This document shows positions 9,009-16,417 of a stretch of 64,000 nucleotides of DNA, piece after piece (within the stretch, counting starts at the first letter, position 1; each line of letters starts with the position of its first letter). Source of the stretch: Paenibacillus algicola. Lineage in GTDB: Bacteria; Bacillota; Bacilli; Paenibacillales; Paenibacillaceae. Location of the stretch: the NCBI RefSeq assembly GCF_005577435.1, contig NZ_CP040396.1, forward strand, positions 2,166,501 to 2,230,500. The letters are read 5' to 3'. Below the pieces are notes generated by a model. It was not told the DNA's origin. It did no database searches and saw only the letters and a list, made by a program, of their open reading frames with translations. The translations under genes were made by a program, and so were the position numbers.

Positions 9009-9735
9009 GAAGGTATGGATCGACGCAGGCCATGGCGGTAAAGATCCGGGTGCTACAGCTAATGGGCTGCAGGAGAAAGATATTGTGCTGAAGTTGTCCC
9101 AAGGGATTAAGAAGCAGCTGGAAACTGAATACGAGGGTATTGAGGTTCTTATGTCCCGAAGCACGGACGTGTTTCTGGAGCTTTCAGAACGGACCGCAGC
9201 TGCTAATAAGGCGGGCGCTGATATCCTGGTGTCTATCCATTGTAATGCTGCAGGCGGCTCAGGCGGCTTTGAGACGTTTCGCTTTACCAATGCAATGCCG
9301 GCTTCAGCTGCACTGCAAATCTCCCTGCATCGTGAAATCATGGCGGCACTCAATCCTTATCGTGTTACGAATCGCGGCCAGAAGAGTGCGAACCTGCATA
9401 TGGTTCGGGAGAGCAAGATGCCTGCAGTGCTGACCGAGAATCTGTTTGTTGATGTTTCGAATGATGCCGGTCTGTTGAAACGGCAGGAAGTGCTGGACGC
9501 TCTTATTCAAGGGCATGTGACCGGGATTGCAAATCACCTCGGCCTGAAAAAGAAGGAGGAAGCTGCGGTGTCCAAGAATGAACGGGATATCAATGTTGTA
9601 AGCTCGTGGGCTGCTACGGCATGGAAAGCAATGACCGAACAGGGCTACGTGGATGGCAGCCGGCCAGGTGCGCCGATCACCCGGGAGGAAATAGCTGTGA
9701 TGCTGAGTCGTTTTATTAATAATCAACAGAAGTAA
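9001..9735 (+). CDS. N-acetylmuramoyl-L-alanine amidase (endolysin)
   Basis: The protein has 244 aa from TTG 9001, chosen because GGAG at 8988-8991 and the family start (KKVWIDAGHGG) fit. It is a zinc-dependent Amidase_3 protein. H11 in DAGHGG, E25 in QEKD and H80 in SIHCNA are metal ligands, and the Glu in LTENLF is the catalytic residue. The C-terminus (about 200-240) has an SLH-like half motif with TREEIAVMLSRF, probably for wall attachment. It cleaves the amide bond between muramic acid and L-Ala at lysis. Confidence 0.92.
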   Translation: MSKKVWIDAGHGGKDPGATANGLQEKDIVLKLSQGIKKQLETEYEGIEVLMSRSTDVFLELSERTAAANKAGADILVSIHCNAAGGSGGFETFRFTNAMPASAALQISLHREIMAALNPYRVTNRGQKSANLHMVRESKMPAVLTENLFVDVSNDAGLLKRQEVLDALIQGHVTGIANHLGLKKKEEAAVSKNERDINVVSSWAATAWKAMTEQGYVDGSRPGAPITREEIAVMLSRFINNQQK

Positions 9736-9740
9736 CACAT

Positions 9741-9780
9741 TGACCCTACCGGCTATGTCTGGCAGGGTCATTTCTATTTT
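9741..9780 (+). terminator. Terminator after endolysin
   Basis: TGACCCTACC at 9741-9750 pairs with GGCAGGGTCA at 9761-9770 (one mismatch) and is followed by TTTCTATTTT. It ends the lysis operon. Confidence 0.8.
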
Positions 9781-9970
9781 GATTTACTAAAAATTTTCAT
9801 AAAGTGATTAAATAAGAAAATTAAAATCAATAATTTAAGTTAGTAAAATAATATAAACTAATGCAATTAGTTCTTTAGTCTTATAAATTTTAAAAAAACA
9901 CTAGTAACTTTTTATTTATTATAGTAAATTATAGGAAATGTATGGATAATCATAATTGTGGGTGATATTA
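9781..9970. other. AT-rich intergenic stretch before moron-like genes
   Basis: About 190 bases of very AT-rich DNA without a gene. It marks a sharp drop in GC from the tail and lysis genes. It probably holds the promoter of the next two genes, but several AT-rich hexamers compete and I cannot choose one. Confidence 0.5.
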
Positions 9971-10444
9971 ATGGTAGTGAATGAATCAACTAAGAATAAA
10001 GTCTACTTTTTTACTTTAGCGAATGATGTTACAGATATGGGGGAGTCAGAAGCGACTATATTATATAATCCCTACTTTTTTAAACGAGTAATTGTTCCCA
10101 CTAAGATAGATTTTCATTTTGTTATGGGGTTACGGCTAGATGTAACCACGGTTGAATCGTTAACAATCGAGGTGGAAACACCATCAGGGGAAATAATATT
10201 CGAAGGAGATGCTACTTCATTAATAGATCGTATAGTTGAAGAAAAAAGAGTTAAGGAATCCCAAAAAATGTTATACTTTAATCTTAAAGCATCCAAACAG
10301 AGTGGATTAGCAATTAACGAATATGGTATACATAAAATTTTTATTTATTTAAATGATGTTGAATTGTACCAAACTGAGTTACTGATTAGGAAGGGACAAA
10401 ACTTAGAAGAAGAAAAAATAGATGGTGATTCTAATGGAGAATAG
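9971..10444 (+). CDS. Hypothetical beta-rich protein in phage moron-like pair
   Basis: The protein has 157 aa from ATG 9971. That start is preferred over TTG 9956 because GGGTGAT at 9960-9966 fits it. There is no signal peptide or membrane helix. The pattern is alternating beta strands with VESLTIEVETPSGEIIFEGD and a conserved-looking IHKIFIYLNDVEL, suggesting one beta-sandwich domain. I do not recognise a family with confidence. It overlaps the next gene by 11 bases and lies after the lysis terminator in AT-rich DNA, the typical place for an independently expressed phage moron. Confidence 0.75.
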   Translation: MVVNESTKNKVYFFTLANDVTDMGESEATILYNPYFFKRVIVPTKIDFHFVMGLRLDVTTVESLTIEVETPSGEIIFEGDATSLIDRIVEEKRVKESQKMLYFNLKASKQSGLAINEYGIHKIFIYLNDVELYQTELLIRKGQNLEEEKIDGDSNGE

Positions 10445-11063
10445 GGTTGAAAATTTGTCCAATCCCAAGTCAGTAGATGAAAATATACTTGATGAGGTTA
10501 AAATAAGAAGAGATAAGAAACGTAAATTAGACATTTCTTTGGATTACCCGCATTACCCTGTGTCTGAGTTTGAGAGCATACTAAAGGAACTCACATCAAT
10601 AGTTCAGATTGCAACTGCTTCTAATCAAGGAGGAGGAGGTAATGGTATGGATGATCTTCGTCGAAGAGTTGATAAATTAGAACATTCTATATCTGAATTA
10701 AAAACAGCCTTAGAAAAACATGCAACATCCTCTGACCTAAGAATTGCTCAATTAGAAATCGAAAAGAAAGTAAGTTCAGATATTGCTAACCTACAGGATT
10801 ATTTGAAGACTACAGGTGATTATCAACATAAAGAACTTAAACAGTCACTCGAAAAAATGGAGAACAAATTTAACGAAATCCCTTCCAAAGGTGATTTTAA
10901 AGAACTCATCCTAGACATGAAGGGTCAATTAAATCTGGCTTCTAAAACTGATGTTAGCGACTCTGTCGGCAAACTTCACATTAAATTAGTACTTTGGATT
11001 ATTGCTACTATGATTACTGTTTCGGGAATTGCCTCTGGAATACTAATAAGAATTCTAAAATAA
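10434..11063 (+). CDS. Coiled-coil protein with C-terminal membrane anchor
   Basis: The protein has 209 aa from ATG 10434. The same GGTGAT-N4-ATG start signal is used as in the gene before it. Residues 1-60 are polar. A Gly-rich spot (GGGGNG, about 68-73) leads into a long coiled coil (about 75-170), and a single membrane helix lies near the C-terminus (about 182-205). The product is likely held on the inner membrane face with the coiled coil in the cytoplasm. It is translationally coupled to the preceding gene, so the two probably act together. The function is unknown. Confidence 0.75.
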   Translation: MENRVENLSNPKSVDENILDEVKIRRDKKRKLDISLDYPHYPVSEFESILKELTSIVQIATASNQGGGGNGMDDLRRRVDKLEHSISELKTALEKHATSSDLRIAQLEIEKKVSSDIANLQDYLKTTGDYQHKELKQSLEKMENKFNEIPSKGDFKELILDMKGQLNLASKTDVSDSVGKLHIKLVLWIIATMITVSGIASGILIRILK

Positions 11064-11065
11064 AT

Positions 11066-11106
11066 TAAAAATCCTACTAGATAAGTAAAATACTAGTAGG
11101 ATTTTT
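11066..11106. terminator. Bidirectional terminator between convergent genes
   Basis: A perfect 14-bp inverted repeat (AAAAATCCTACTAG and its complement) with a 12-base loop. It has T-runs on both strands, so it ends both the rightward pair and the leftward gene at 11109. Confidence 0.88.
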
Positions 11107-11108
11107 AA

Positions 11109-11510
11109 CTAATGAGATAATTTAGTTTTAAGGACTTTAAATAGAACATCAACTAATTCTTCGCGATCTGCTTCGAAAAATCGGCCCTCATAAAGCACTA
11201 GCCAACCATTGCCCCAACTTCGAACCTCTATATTAGTATCATACGAAAGAAGATCTAAGAATTGTCCCATATCGAGCAAAGGGAAACACGTATCCCAATC
11301 ATCTGTTTTTCCATCTTCGTATACTAAATAATAGCTGCTATCTTCAGTTCTTACTTCCTTGAGCATATGTACTTTGTCAGTCGAAAAGTCATAGAAGAAT
11401 TCTCCCGGTTCAGGATCGCCCCATAAAGCTGATTCATGAAATCTCTCAACTTCTTGCTTCGTAAGTGTTTTGATGTCATCGACTGATAACTGATGTTTGA
11501 TAAATTTCAT
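11109..11510 (-). CDS. Hypothetical acidic protein
   Basis: The protein has 133 aa from the ATG at 11510, with AGGAGGG five bases upstream. It is acidic and aromatic-rich (WGDPEPGEFFYDF, then SSYYLVYEDGKTDDWD), with a helical C-terminus ending KTKLSH. I see no family motif. It overlaps the upstream 68-aa gene by 4 bases (ATGA), so the two form one transcript. The size and composition would fit an immunity-type or regulatory protein, but that is only a possibility. Confidence 0.75.
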   Translation of the reverse strand: MKFIKHQLSVDDIKTLTKQEVERFHESALWGDPEPGEFFYDFSTDKVHMLKEVRTEDSSYYLVYEDGKTDDWDTCFPLLDMGQFLDLLSYDTNIEVRSWGNGWLVLYEGRFFEADREELVDVLFKVLKTKLSH

Positions 11511-11713
11511 ATACACCCTCCTTTTGATTGAAAATTAATTATTCGGCTTACATGCACTATATCCGCCAAGGGCACGTATACAACACCTTGATTGATACGA
11601 AGCTTCACACGGTCGGTGCATGCTTCAGGTATGCCTTGCAGCCTATCTCCGTCTATTGTACGTATTGTCAGCTGCTGGCGGTTTTGAAGAGCAAGCTTTA
11701 TTTCGGTGATCAT
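11507..11713 (-). CDS. Small Sm-like / DUF2642-like protein
   Basis: The protein has 68 aa from the ATG at 11713 (SD GGGGG upstream). It is predicted to be a small five-stranded beta barrel. The pattern is LTIRTIDGDRLQG, then DRVKLR-hydrophobic, then VVYVPLADIVHVSRI. This resembles Sm-like barrels and DUF2642-type proteins, which end in YxIPxxxIVxI. It may bind nucleic acid or assemble in rings. It is coupled to the 133-aa gene downstream. Confidence 0.65.
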   Translation of the reverse strand: MITEIKLALQNRQQLTIRTIDGDRLQGIPEACTDRVKLRINQGVVYVPLADIVHVSRIINFQSKGGCI

Positions 11714-11732
11714 AACAGAACCCCCTATAATA

Positions 11733-11762
11733 TTACAAAAATTGCTTTGATATTTGTATAAT
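11733..11762 (+). promoter_or_regulatory. Promoter for DUF4064 gene
   Basis: TTACAA at 11733-11738 and TATAAT at 11757-11762 are separated by 18 bases. They lie 43 bases before ATG 11806 in the divergent intergenic region. Confidence 0.6.
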
Positions 11763-11805
11763 ATCATGTATAGTACATTAGAACCATATATTAGGAGGTC
11801 ATTCT

Positions 11806-12138
11806 ATGTTTGCAATGGGTCTGGTAGCAGGTATTTTTGGTGTGATTGCTTCGATTATCGCTCTGACGGTCGGAGGTATTGACGCTGCTTTTTCAAATGA
11901 CGGTACTTCCAGTATTCTAGGACTTGGATTAACGGCCATGATATTTAGCATTCTTGGCATTATCGGAGCTGCAATGTCTAAGCCAAAACCTAAAGTAGCT
12001 GGTGTTTTAATGGTAATCAGCGGCATTGCTGGATTTATCAGCATCTCTTTCTTCTACATATTATCTGCAATTCTTTTCATTATCGGCGGATTCATGGGGA
12101 TCCTCGGCAAGAGAGAAGTGCAAACCAAAACGGCATAA
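11806..12138 (+). CDS. DUF4064-type small membrane protein
   Basis: The protein has 110 aa with a good TAGGAGGTC SD. Four hydrophobic segments are visible (about residues 3-24, 38-57, 65-80 and 83-102), with a short polar loop SKPKPK between the second and third. This layout is that of the DUF4064 membrane proteins of Bacilli, whose role is unknown. It is a single-gene unit with its own promoter and terminator. Confidence 0.75.
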   Translation: MFAMGLVAGIFGVIASIIALTVGGIDAAFSNDGTSSILGLGLTAMIFSILGIIGAAMSKPKPKVAGVLMVISGIAGFISISFFYILSAILFIIGGFMGILGKREVQTKTA

Positions 12139-12139
12139 T

Positions 12140-12175
12140 AAAAAGGCCTGGGTATGGCGTCCCGGGCCTTTTTCA
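12140..12175 (+). terminator. Terminator after DUF4064 gene
   Basis: AAAGGCC-(T)GGG pairs with CCC(G)GGCCTTT across a GTATGGCGT-type loop, followed by TTTTTCAT. Confidence 0.88.
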
Positions 12176-12179
12176 TATT

Positions 12180-12503
12180 TCCAAACGCTTGGGATTTTCA
12201 ATTAGACATTGCCAATTAACAACGGTATGCTCAATACTTGGTCTGTAAAAACTTCGATAGCATTTAATCTACGAGGAAGACATACTTCAAATCCTATATA
12301 TTTGCAGATAAAGTTACCGAATATTTAAACGTATAACGTACTGGATAATAATTACTCACAGCGTGAAAGATTATTTGATAGGAAATATATTTACATCAAA
12401 TTCCAAATTGATTATACTTGTTTTAACTATAGTGTGATATGAAAAAAAACAGTTCGCTATTATAAATGTTTAAATGGAAATTTAAGGGGATGAACAATAC
12501 TAA
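12180..12503. other. AT-rich gene-free stretch
   Basis: About 320 bases with no supported gene on either strand. The DNA is AT-rich. A purine run AAGGGG at 12484-12489 may be a distant ribosome binding site for the next ORF. I see no clear promoter or repeat. Confidence 0.5.
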
Positions 12504-12989
12504 ATGCCTCGAAAACAGGACAAGGCTTCGAATTTTTCTCATCCAGGATGGAGAGTTTCTTACAACTTGATTACATGGATAATCTTAGGGATAACAGTTT
12601 CTCCAGGTAATAGTGTTTTTGTTGGTTTATTCATGCTTGGTTGTGGTTTGTTATTTGACTATGCTAAATGTACGCCTACAACAAAAATTAGATCATTTAC
12701 CAAAGGGGTAGGGATGACTATAGCAGTTCTTACTATTATGCTGAATTTAATAGCTGTATTTGGAGCTTTGACTGTAGATAATAATCTAAATATAAAAATT
12801 GAATCATTCCCATTCTTTGAAGGTAATGGCTTTGCTGTAAAGTGGTATTGGCTTTTTTCTGGTTTAACAGTTATTTGGACGCTAGCCGATTGGTTAGGAG
12901 AATACGTAGAAGAATTGGAATTAGAAAAGGCAAGCTTACAGACCGCTGTAGCTCTTGAGAACGGAGAGAGAGGGGGCACCAGGGCTTGA
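12504..12989 (+). CDS. Hypothetical four-helix membrane protein
   Basis: The protein has 161 aa. Membrane helices lie at about residues 20-50 (probably two), 70-95 and 112-130. They are followed by an acidic helix EEYVEELELEKASLQ and a polar end. The SD is weak and rather far from the ATG. No family is recognised. Its last codons overlap the TTG start of the next gene, so the two are coupled and may form a membrane complex. The DNA is low in GC compared with the chromosome to the right. Confidence 0.65.
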   Translation: MPRKQDKASNFSHPGWRVSYNLITWIILGITVSPGNSVFVGLFMLGCGLLFDYAKCTPTTKIRSFTKGVGMTIAVLTIMLNLIAVFGALTVDNNLNIKIESFPFFEGNGFAVKWYWLFSGLTVIWTLADWLGEYVEELELEKASLQTAVALENGERGGTRA

Positions 12990-13495
12990 GCATTTCATTT
13001 TTAATTGTTAGTATCTTGCTAGTAATTATAGCTGGTACAAGTATAGGTGTCGGAATTAAATTTCGTATGTATAATGTACATTCTGATTATTACTTACTTT
13101 TACCAATATTGGCAGTGTGTCTTGTATCTGTGATGCCAGCAATAATCTTTAAGAGAGGTTATGTTGTGATGGGAGATATTACAGAAGATGCAATTAATTC
13201 TTTGATTAGAAAACACTCTCAATCTGAAAAAGTCCCTTATAAAAAAGTATCGCGTTACTTTAGATTTCAATTAGCTGCTTCAATTACAATTGGATTTTAT
13301 AAAAATATACCAATGGTTTTAAACTCTATGGCAGAAAAGTTTCCTAAGAATGAAGAGGCAAGAATAACAAAAAATGAAGAGGCGGGAATAAAACGGTTAG
13401 TATACATTTACAGAATGTTATTTGAAATGATCAACAAAATTCTGATGATAATGTCTGAAAAAGAACGTATAAATACATTGGAAAAATTTATATAA
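12986..13495 (+). CDS. Hypothetical membrane protein
   Basis: The protein has 169 aa from TTG 12986 (GAGGGGG about 10 bases upstream), overlapping the stop of the preceding gene. Two N-terminal membrane helices (about 1-22 and 36-55) precede a basic helical cytoplasmic domain. A small tandem duplication encodes KNEEARITKNEEAGI (about 121-135, nucleotides near 13349-13392). The family is not recognised. It appears to be the second gene of a two-gene membrane unit. Confidence 0.65.
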   Translation: MSISFLIVSILLVIIAGTSIGVGIKFRMYNVHSDYYLLLPILAVCLVSVMPAIIFKRGYVVMGDITEDAINSLIRKHSQSEKVPYKKVSRYFRFQLAASITIGFYKNIPMVLNSMAEKFPKNEEARITKNEEAGIKRLVYIYRMLFEMINKILMIMSEKERINTLEKFI

Positions 13496-13593
13496 TATTC
13501 TCCCCAGCGTTTTGCTGAAACAATATCACTGATAAGCTCAAATATTTCATTTATAATTGAATGTTATTTTTTAAGGGCATTTACGACACGAAG

Positions 13594-13628
13594 CAAATGC
13601 CCCCCAAATTGCCCCCCGTTTGCCCCCT
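13594..13628. repeat. Imperfect tandem C-tract repeats
   Basis: Three imperfect 11-12-base units, each ending in a run of five or six C (AAATGCCCCCC, AAATTGCCCCCC, GTTTGCCCCC). On the minus strand these are three G-runs. A further G6 run lies at 13830-13835 on the plus strand. Read leftwards, one frame gives GGQ/GGH repeats, so this may be a remnant of a coding end. Confidence 0.6.
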
Positions 13629-13794
13629 TGATCAAAATAAACTCTAAAAAGCTTTGACAACTGATTTATTAAAGCCCCCTTGATTCCTATATATTAATGA
13701 AGAAAAAATTCTGTTTGATAGCCATGACCATAAACCGCACACAGGTTCACGGATGGGAACGCGATCAATACATGACCATGTACTAAAAGAGGAA

Positions 13795-13828
13795 TCCCTT
13801 GCGCCGTATGGCGTGAGGGGTTTTTGTT
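13795..13828 (+). terminator. Strong stem-loop with T-run
   Basis: CCCTTGCGCC pairs with GGCGTGAGGG across a GTAT loop (fully paired with G-T wobbles). It is followed by GTTTTTGTTTT on the plus strand. There is no obvious gene directly upstream, so it may be a relic. Confidence 0.7.
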
Positions 13829-13889
13829 TTGGGGGGCAATACGAATCGGTATAAGGAATATATTTGAACACCCACAATTCACCCACAAA

Positions 13890-14036
13890 TTACTCGAAAA
13901 TGTTTTTCTTGTGACACTCGCACTTATACATATTCGTAGCCTCAAGTTTTTTAAACACGTGAGCGTACACATCGGATGTTATCCGAATACTTCCATGACC
14001 TAAGCGTTCTTGTACATGTTTGAGAGTAAACGGGGA
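13890..14036 (-). pseudogene. Tyrosine-recombinase (integrase) C-terminal remnant
   Basis: On the minus strand, about 48 codons read SPFTLKHVQERLGHGS, ITSDVYAHVFKKLEA and then a short tail to the stop. This is the last part of a phage-type tyrosine recombinase: the QERLGHxS box II region and the nucleophile Tyr in SDVYAHV. The N-terminal and central catalytic parts (first Arg, Lys and HxxR) are absent, and upstream DNA is unrelated AT-rich sequence. The gene is therefore a fragment. It marks the right side of the prophage remnant. Confidence 0.75.
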
Positions 14037-14199
14037 TTTCCAATAATTAAATATAAAAACGATATTTAGGCTCAAAACCGAACTATAAAATTTAAATCCA
14101 AACAAGTAAGTGATCCAAATAATCTGATAGATGGAAAATTTATCTTCCTCATAAAGAGCTAGTATATATGTGGTAGAATTAACTGAATAATACACAGTG

Positions 14200-14640
14200 A
14201 ACGACGTCCTGTTTTAAGAGCTTCTACAAACCTTCATCAGGGTTCAACTCAGGAATGTACTCGGGCAAAAAACTTAAGACAGTCAGCCGTGGTTTGCTTC
14301 AAGGGACACCAGTTGTATTGTAAGGCGGTCAGGTAAGTGGGAATTATTGACTCATTCTCAAATTGCAGATGATCGATACGCCCGTCCACCATTTGTTTTT
14401 TAGCGCTGGCATGATTTCCTCGTGAAACGGAGCTTTTTTAGGGATCGGCTTTTGCCATCTTGTAGGTCGTTTTCTTAGAATTGAAGCCCAGCGTGACAGT
14501 AGTTTAGACACCTTTTTCCGCATTGTGTTCTCATCAAATTGGATGGTTTAACGAAACCTCTGCGACTTGGCGTATCTGTTCATCCTTGTGCTTCAAAGTA
14601 AGGCACGGGAAACAGTGTGAATTTGGGACATTACATAATG
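14200..14640 (-). pseudogene. IS630-family transposase, decayed remnant
   Basis: No long ORF survives, but minus-strand translation at 14280-14221 gives LSFLPEYIPELNPDEGL and then a stop. This is the IS630 catalytic end motif (LPxYxPELNPxE). Further upstream on the minus strand, pieces such as GFNSKKTTYKMAKADP (near 14500-14450) and HEEIMPALKNKW (near 14425-14390) fit the middle of such a transposase in other frames. Stops and frameshifts show it is dead. The ends of the element were not found. Confidence 0.6.
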
Positions 14641-14711
14641 TCTTCCTTGATATGATGTGCAATCATAGGATAGAAGAATACAAATAGAAAAACTGTTTTC
14701 TAGGAGGAGAG

Positions 14712-14994
14712 ATGATGAGAAACTTACGTGTTTTGCTTATATTAATTACGCTATTATTCATTATGGGTTGTAAGGGGGAGGTTGAAGTTACGAAGGATAC
14801 TCATGAAGTTAATAAACCTGTATCAGATAACAATGCATTATCAAATCAAGTGATATCGTATAAAATTTTTGACAAACTATTTTTTGATTCTGCTAAAACT
14901 TTAAAAATTGAAGGATTTGACTTAAAAAACGGAACTTTTGAAGAGGAGTTAGTAATAGTCGATAAGGATTTATCGTTTAACACACGAGAGATTT
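14712..14994 (+). pseudogene. Lipoprotein gene, 5' part, split by IS256
   Basis: AGGAGG at 14702-14707 precedes ATG 14712/14715. The product starts MMRNLRVLLILITLLFIMGC, a lipoprotein signal with lipobox Cys at about residue 20, then a polar mature part. The frame reaches the IS target GAGAGATTT at 14986-14994 and then stops two codons inside the IS (14996). Removing the element and one target copy joins this frame exactly to 16418-16740, giving a 201-aa lipoprotein. The family is unknown. The truncated 94-aa form could still be made and exported. Confidence 0.85.
14986..14994 (+). repeat. Target site duplication, left copy
   Basis: GAGAGATTT directly flanks the left end of the IS256 element. 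The identical nonamer follows the right end at 16409-16417. Confidence 0.88.
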
Positions 14995-16408
14995 GATGGC
15001 GTAAAATAAGTTGTGTACCAGAATTTGTGGTCTAGCCGAACACAAAAAAAGTAGGGTATTCTCGGGGTTGCGATGCCACCAGAGAAAGGACCCTACCGAT
15101 GACTAATATAACCGAAAACACGATGAATAATCTATTTGAAAATCTTGTCATGCAATTTGTACAGGATAACCTCGAGCGCATAATGCGTGCTGAAATTACA
15201 GCCTTTATGGAATCGGACGAGTCCTGCAGACACAATAGCCGCAATGGCTACTATAAGCGCTCCCTTCACACGAAATACGGCAACATCGAGGACCTGTCGG
15301 TTCCGCGAGATCGTAACGGCGAGTTCCAGACGCAAGTGTTCGAACCGTATCAACGTCGTGACGGTTGGTTGGAGGAAGCTGTCATCCAAATGTACAAAAG
15401 CGGCATGGGCACCCGTGACGTCGCTCGCTTCATCGAGAGCATGTTCGGCAGCCACTATTCTCCGACGACGGTAAGCAATATTACGGCAACTGTGCTTGAA
15501 GACATTCAGATCTGGCAAGAACGCCCGCTCTCCAAGCGCTACGCCGTCATCTATTTAGACGGGATGTACGTCAAGTTAAAGCGCAGCACGGTAAGCGGCG
15601 AGGTCATCTATTTCGCGATGGGGATCGACGAGCACGGACATCGTCAGATCCTCGGCTTCTACATCGGCGGGCAGGAGAGCTCTAACGGCTGGCGCGAGGT
15701 GTTGAAAGACCTCTATAGCCGTGGAGTCGAAGAAGTGCTGCTCGGCGTGTTCGATGGCTTGCCGGGCTTGGACGATGCCTTCCGGGAGACCTATCCGAAG
15801 GCCGATGTGCAACACTGCATCGTACACAAGGTCCGAGCGACCTTCCCGAAGATTCGGGTGGAGCACAAGACCGACGTGATTAACGATCTGAAAACGATCT
15901 ATAACGCGATCGACCATGAGATGGCGCTTGCCGCCTTCGACACGGTGAAGTCCAAATGGGGCAAGCTTTACCCGAAGGAGATGAAGTCATGGGAGAGCCA
16001 GCTGTCGACGCTGTTGACGTTCTACAAGTACCCCGCAGCACTGAAGAAGGCCATCTATACGTCGAACCCCATCGAGCGTATGAACAAGGAGTTTCGTAAG
16101 CGGCTCAAGCCAATGAACAGTTTAACGAATATGGATGCGGCCGAGAAAGTCGTCTACTTACAATGCATTGAGTACAACGATACGTATGCAGAACGCGTCA
16201 CACCTGGATTCGGAATGACAGAGGTCAAAAAGAAGCTTGCTGAGATGTTTGACGAACGCTATCCGCTACCCATGAGTAACCAGTAACGACCGCACAAACG
16301 TGGGGCTTTGTCCCCCACGAACAACACGGTCTCAACATTCAGACATCACTCATATCCATCGTCCCGATGGATATCCTTACCGCCTTACACAAACTTCTTG
16401 ACGCTACC
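14995..16408 (+). mobile_element. IS256-family insertion sequence, complete
   Basis: The element is 1414 bp. The left end GATGGCGTAAAATAAG (14995 on) and the complement of the right end (16386-16408, ending GACGCTACC) form imperfect inverted repeats, with about 16 of 23 positions matching. It is bounded by a 9-bp direct repeat and carries one intact transposase. The size, ends and duplication length agree with the IS256 family. The perfect duplication and intact ORF suggest a recent, possibly still active insertion. Confidence 0.92.
15099..16286 (+). CDS. IS256-family (Mutator-type) transposase
   Basis: The protein has 395 aa. The DDE residues are seen as D154 (IYLDGMYVK), D219 (GVFDGLPGL) and E326 (TSNPIERMNKEFRKR). 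The Mutator/IS256 signature lies around 205-250, with a VQHCIVHKVR motif. An RHNSRNGYYKR segment at 44-54 is the usual N-terminal DNA-binding part. It catalyses transposition of the surrounding element. Its GC content is clearly higher than the flanking phage-end DNA, which fits a recent arrival. Confidence 0.95.
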   Translation: MTNITENTMNNLFENLVMQFVQDNLERIMRAEITAFMESDESCRHNSRNGYYKRSLHTKYGNIEDLSVPRDRNGEFQTQVFEPYQRRDGWLEEAVIQMYKSGMGTRDVARFIESMFGSHYSPTTVSNITATVLEDIQIWQERPLSKRYAVIYLDGMYVKLKRSTVSGEVIYFAMGIDEHGHRQILGFYIGGQESSNGWREVLKDLYSRGVEEVLLGVFDGLPGLDDAFRETYPKADVQHCIVHKVRATFPKIRVEHKTDVINDLKTIYNAIDHEMALAAFDTVKSKWGKLYPKEMKSWESQLSTLLTFYKYPAALKKAIYTSNPIERMNKEFRKRLKPMNSLTNMDAAEKVVYLQCIEYNDTYAERVTPGFGMTEVKKKLAEMFDERYPLPMSNQ

Positions 16409-16417
16409 GAGAGATTT
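16409..16417 (+). repeat. Target site duplication, right copy
   Basis: GAGAGATTT, identical to 14986-14994, immediately after the right IS end. Confidence 0.88.

Larger units (their letters stand above)
13496..13889. other. Gene-free phage-end region with terminator and G-tracts
   Basis: No supported complete gene. Besides the C-tract repeats it holds a strong stem-loop at 13795-13828. It lies just beyond the integrase remnant, where an attachment site would be expected. The partner site is outside the window, so an att core cannot be named. Confidence 0.5.

Noticed and set aside
13644..13886. 80-codon minus-strand ORF after the integrase remnant
   Set aside because: It crosses a strong terminator and G-tracts, has no SD and shows no protein-like pattern.
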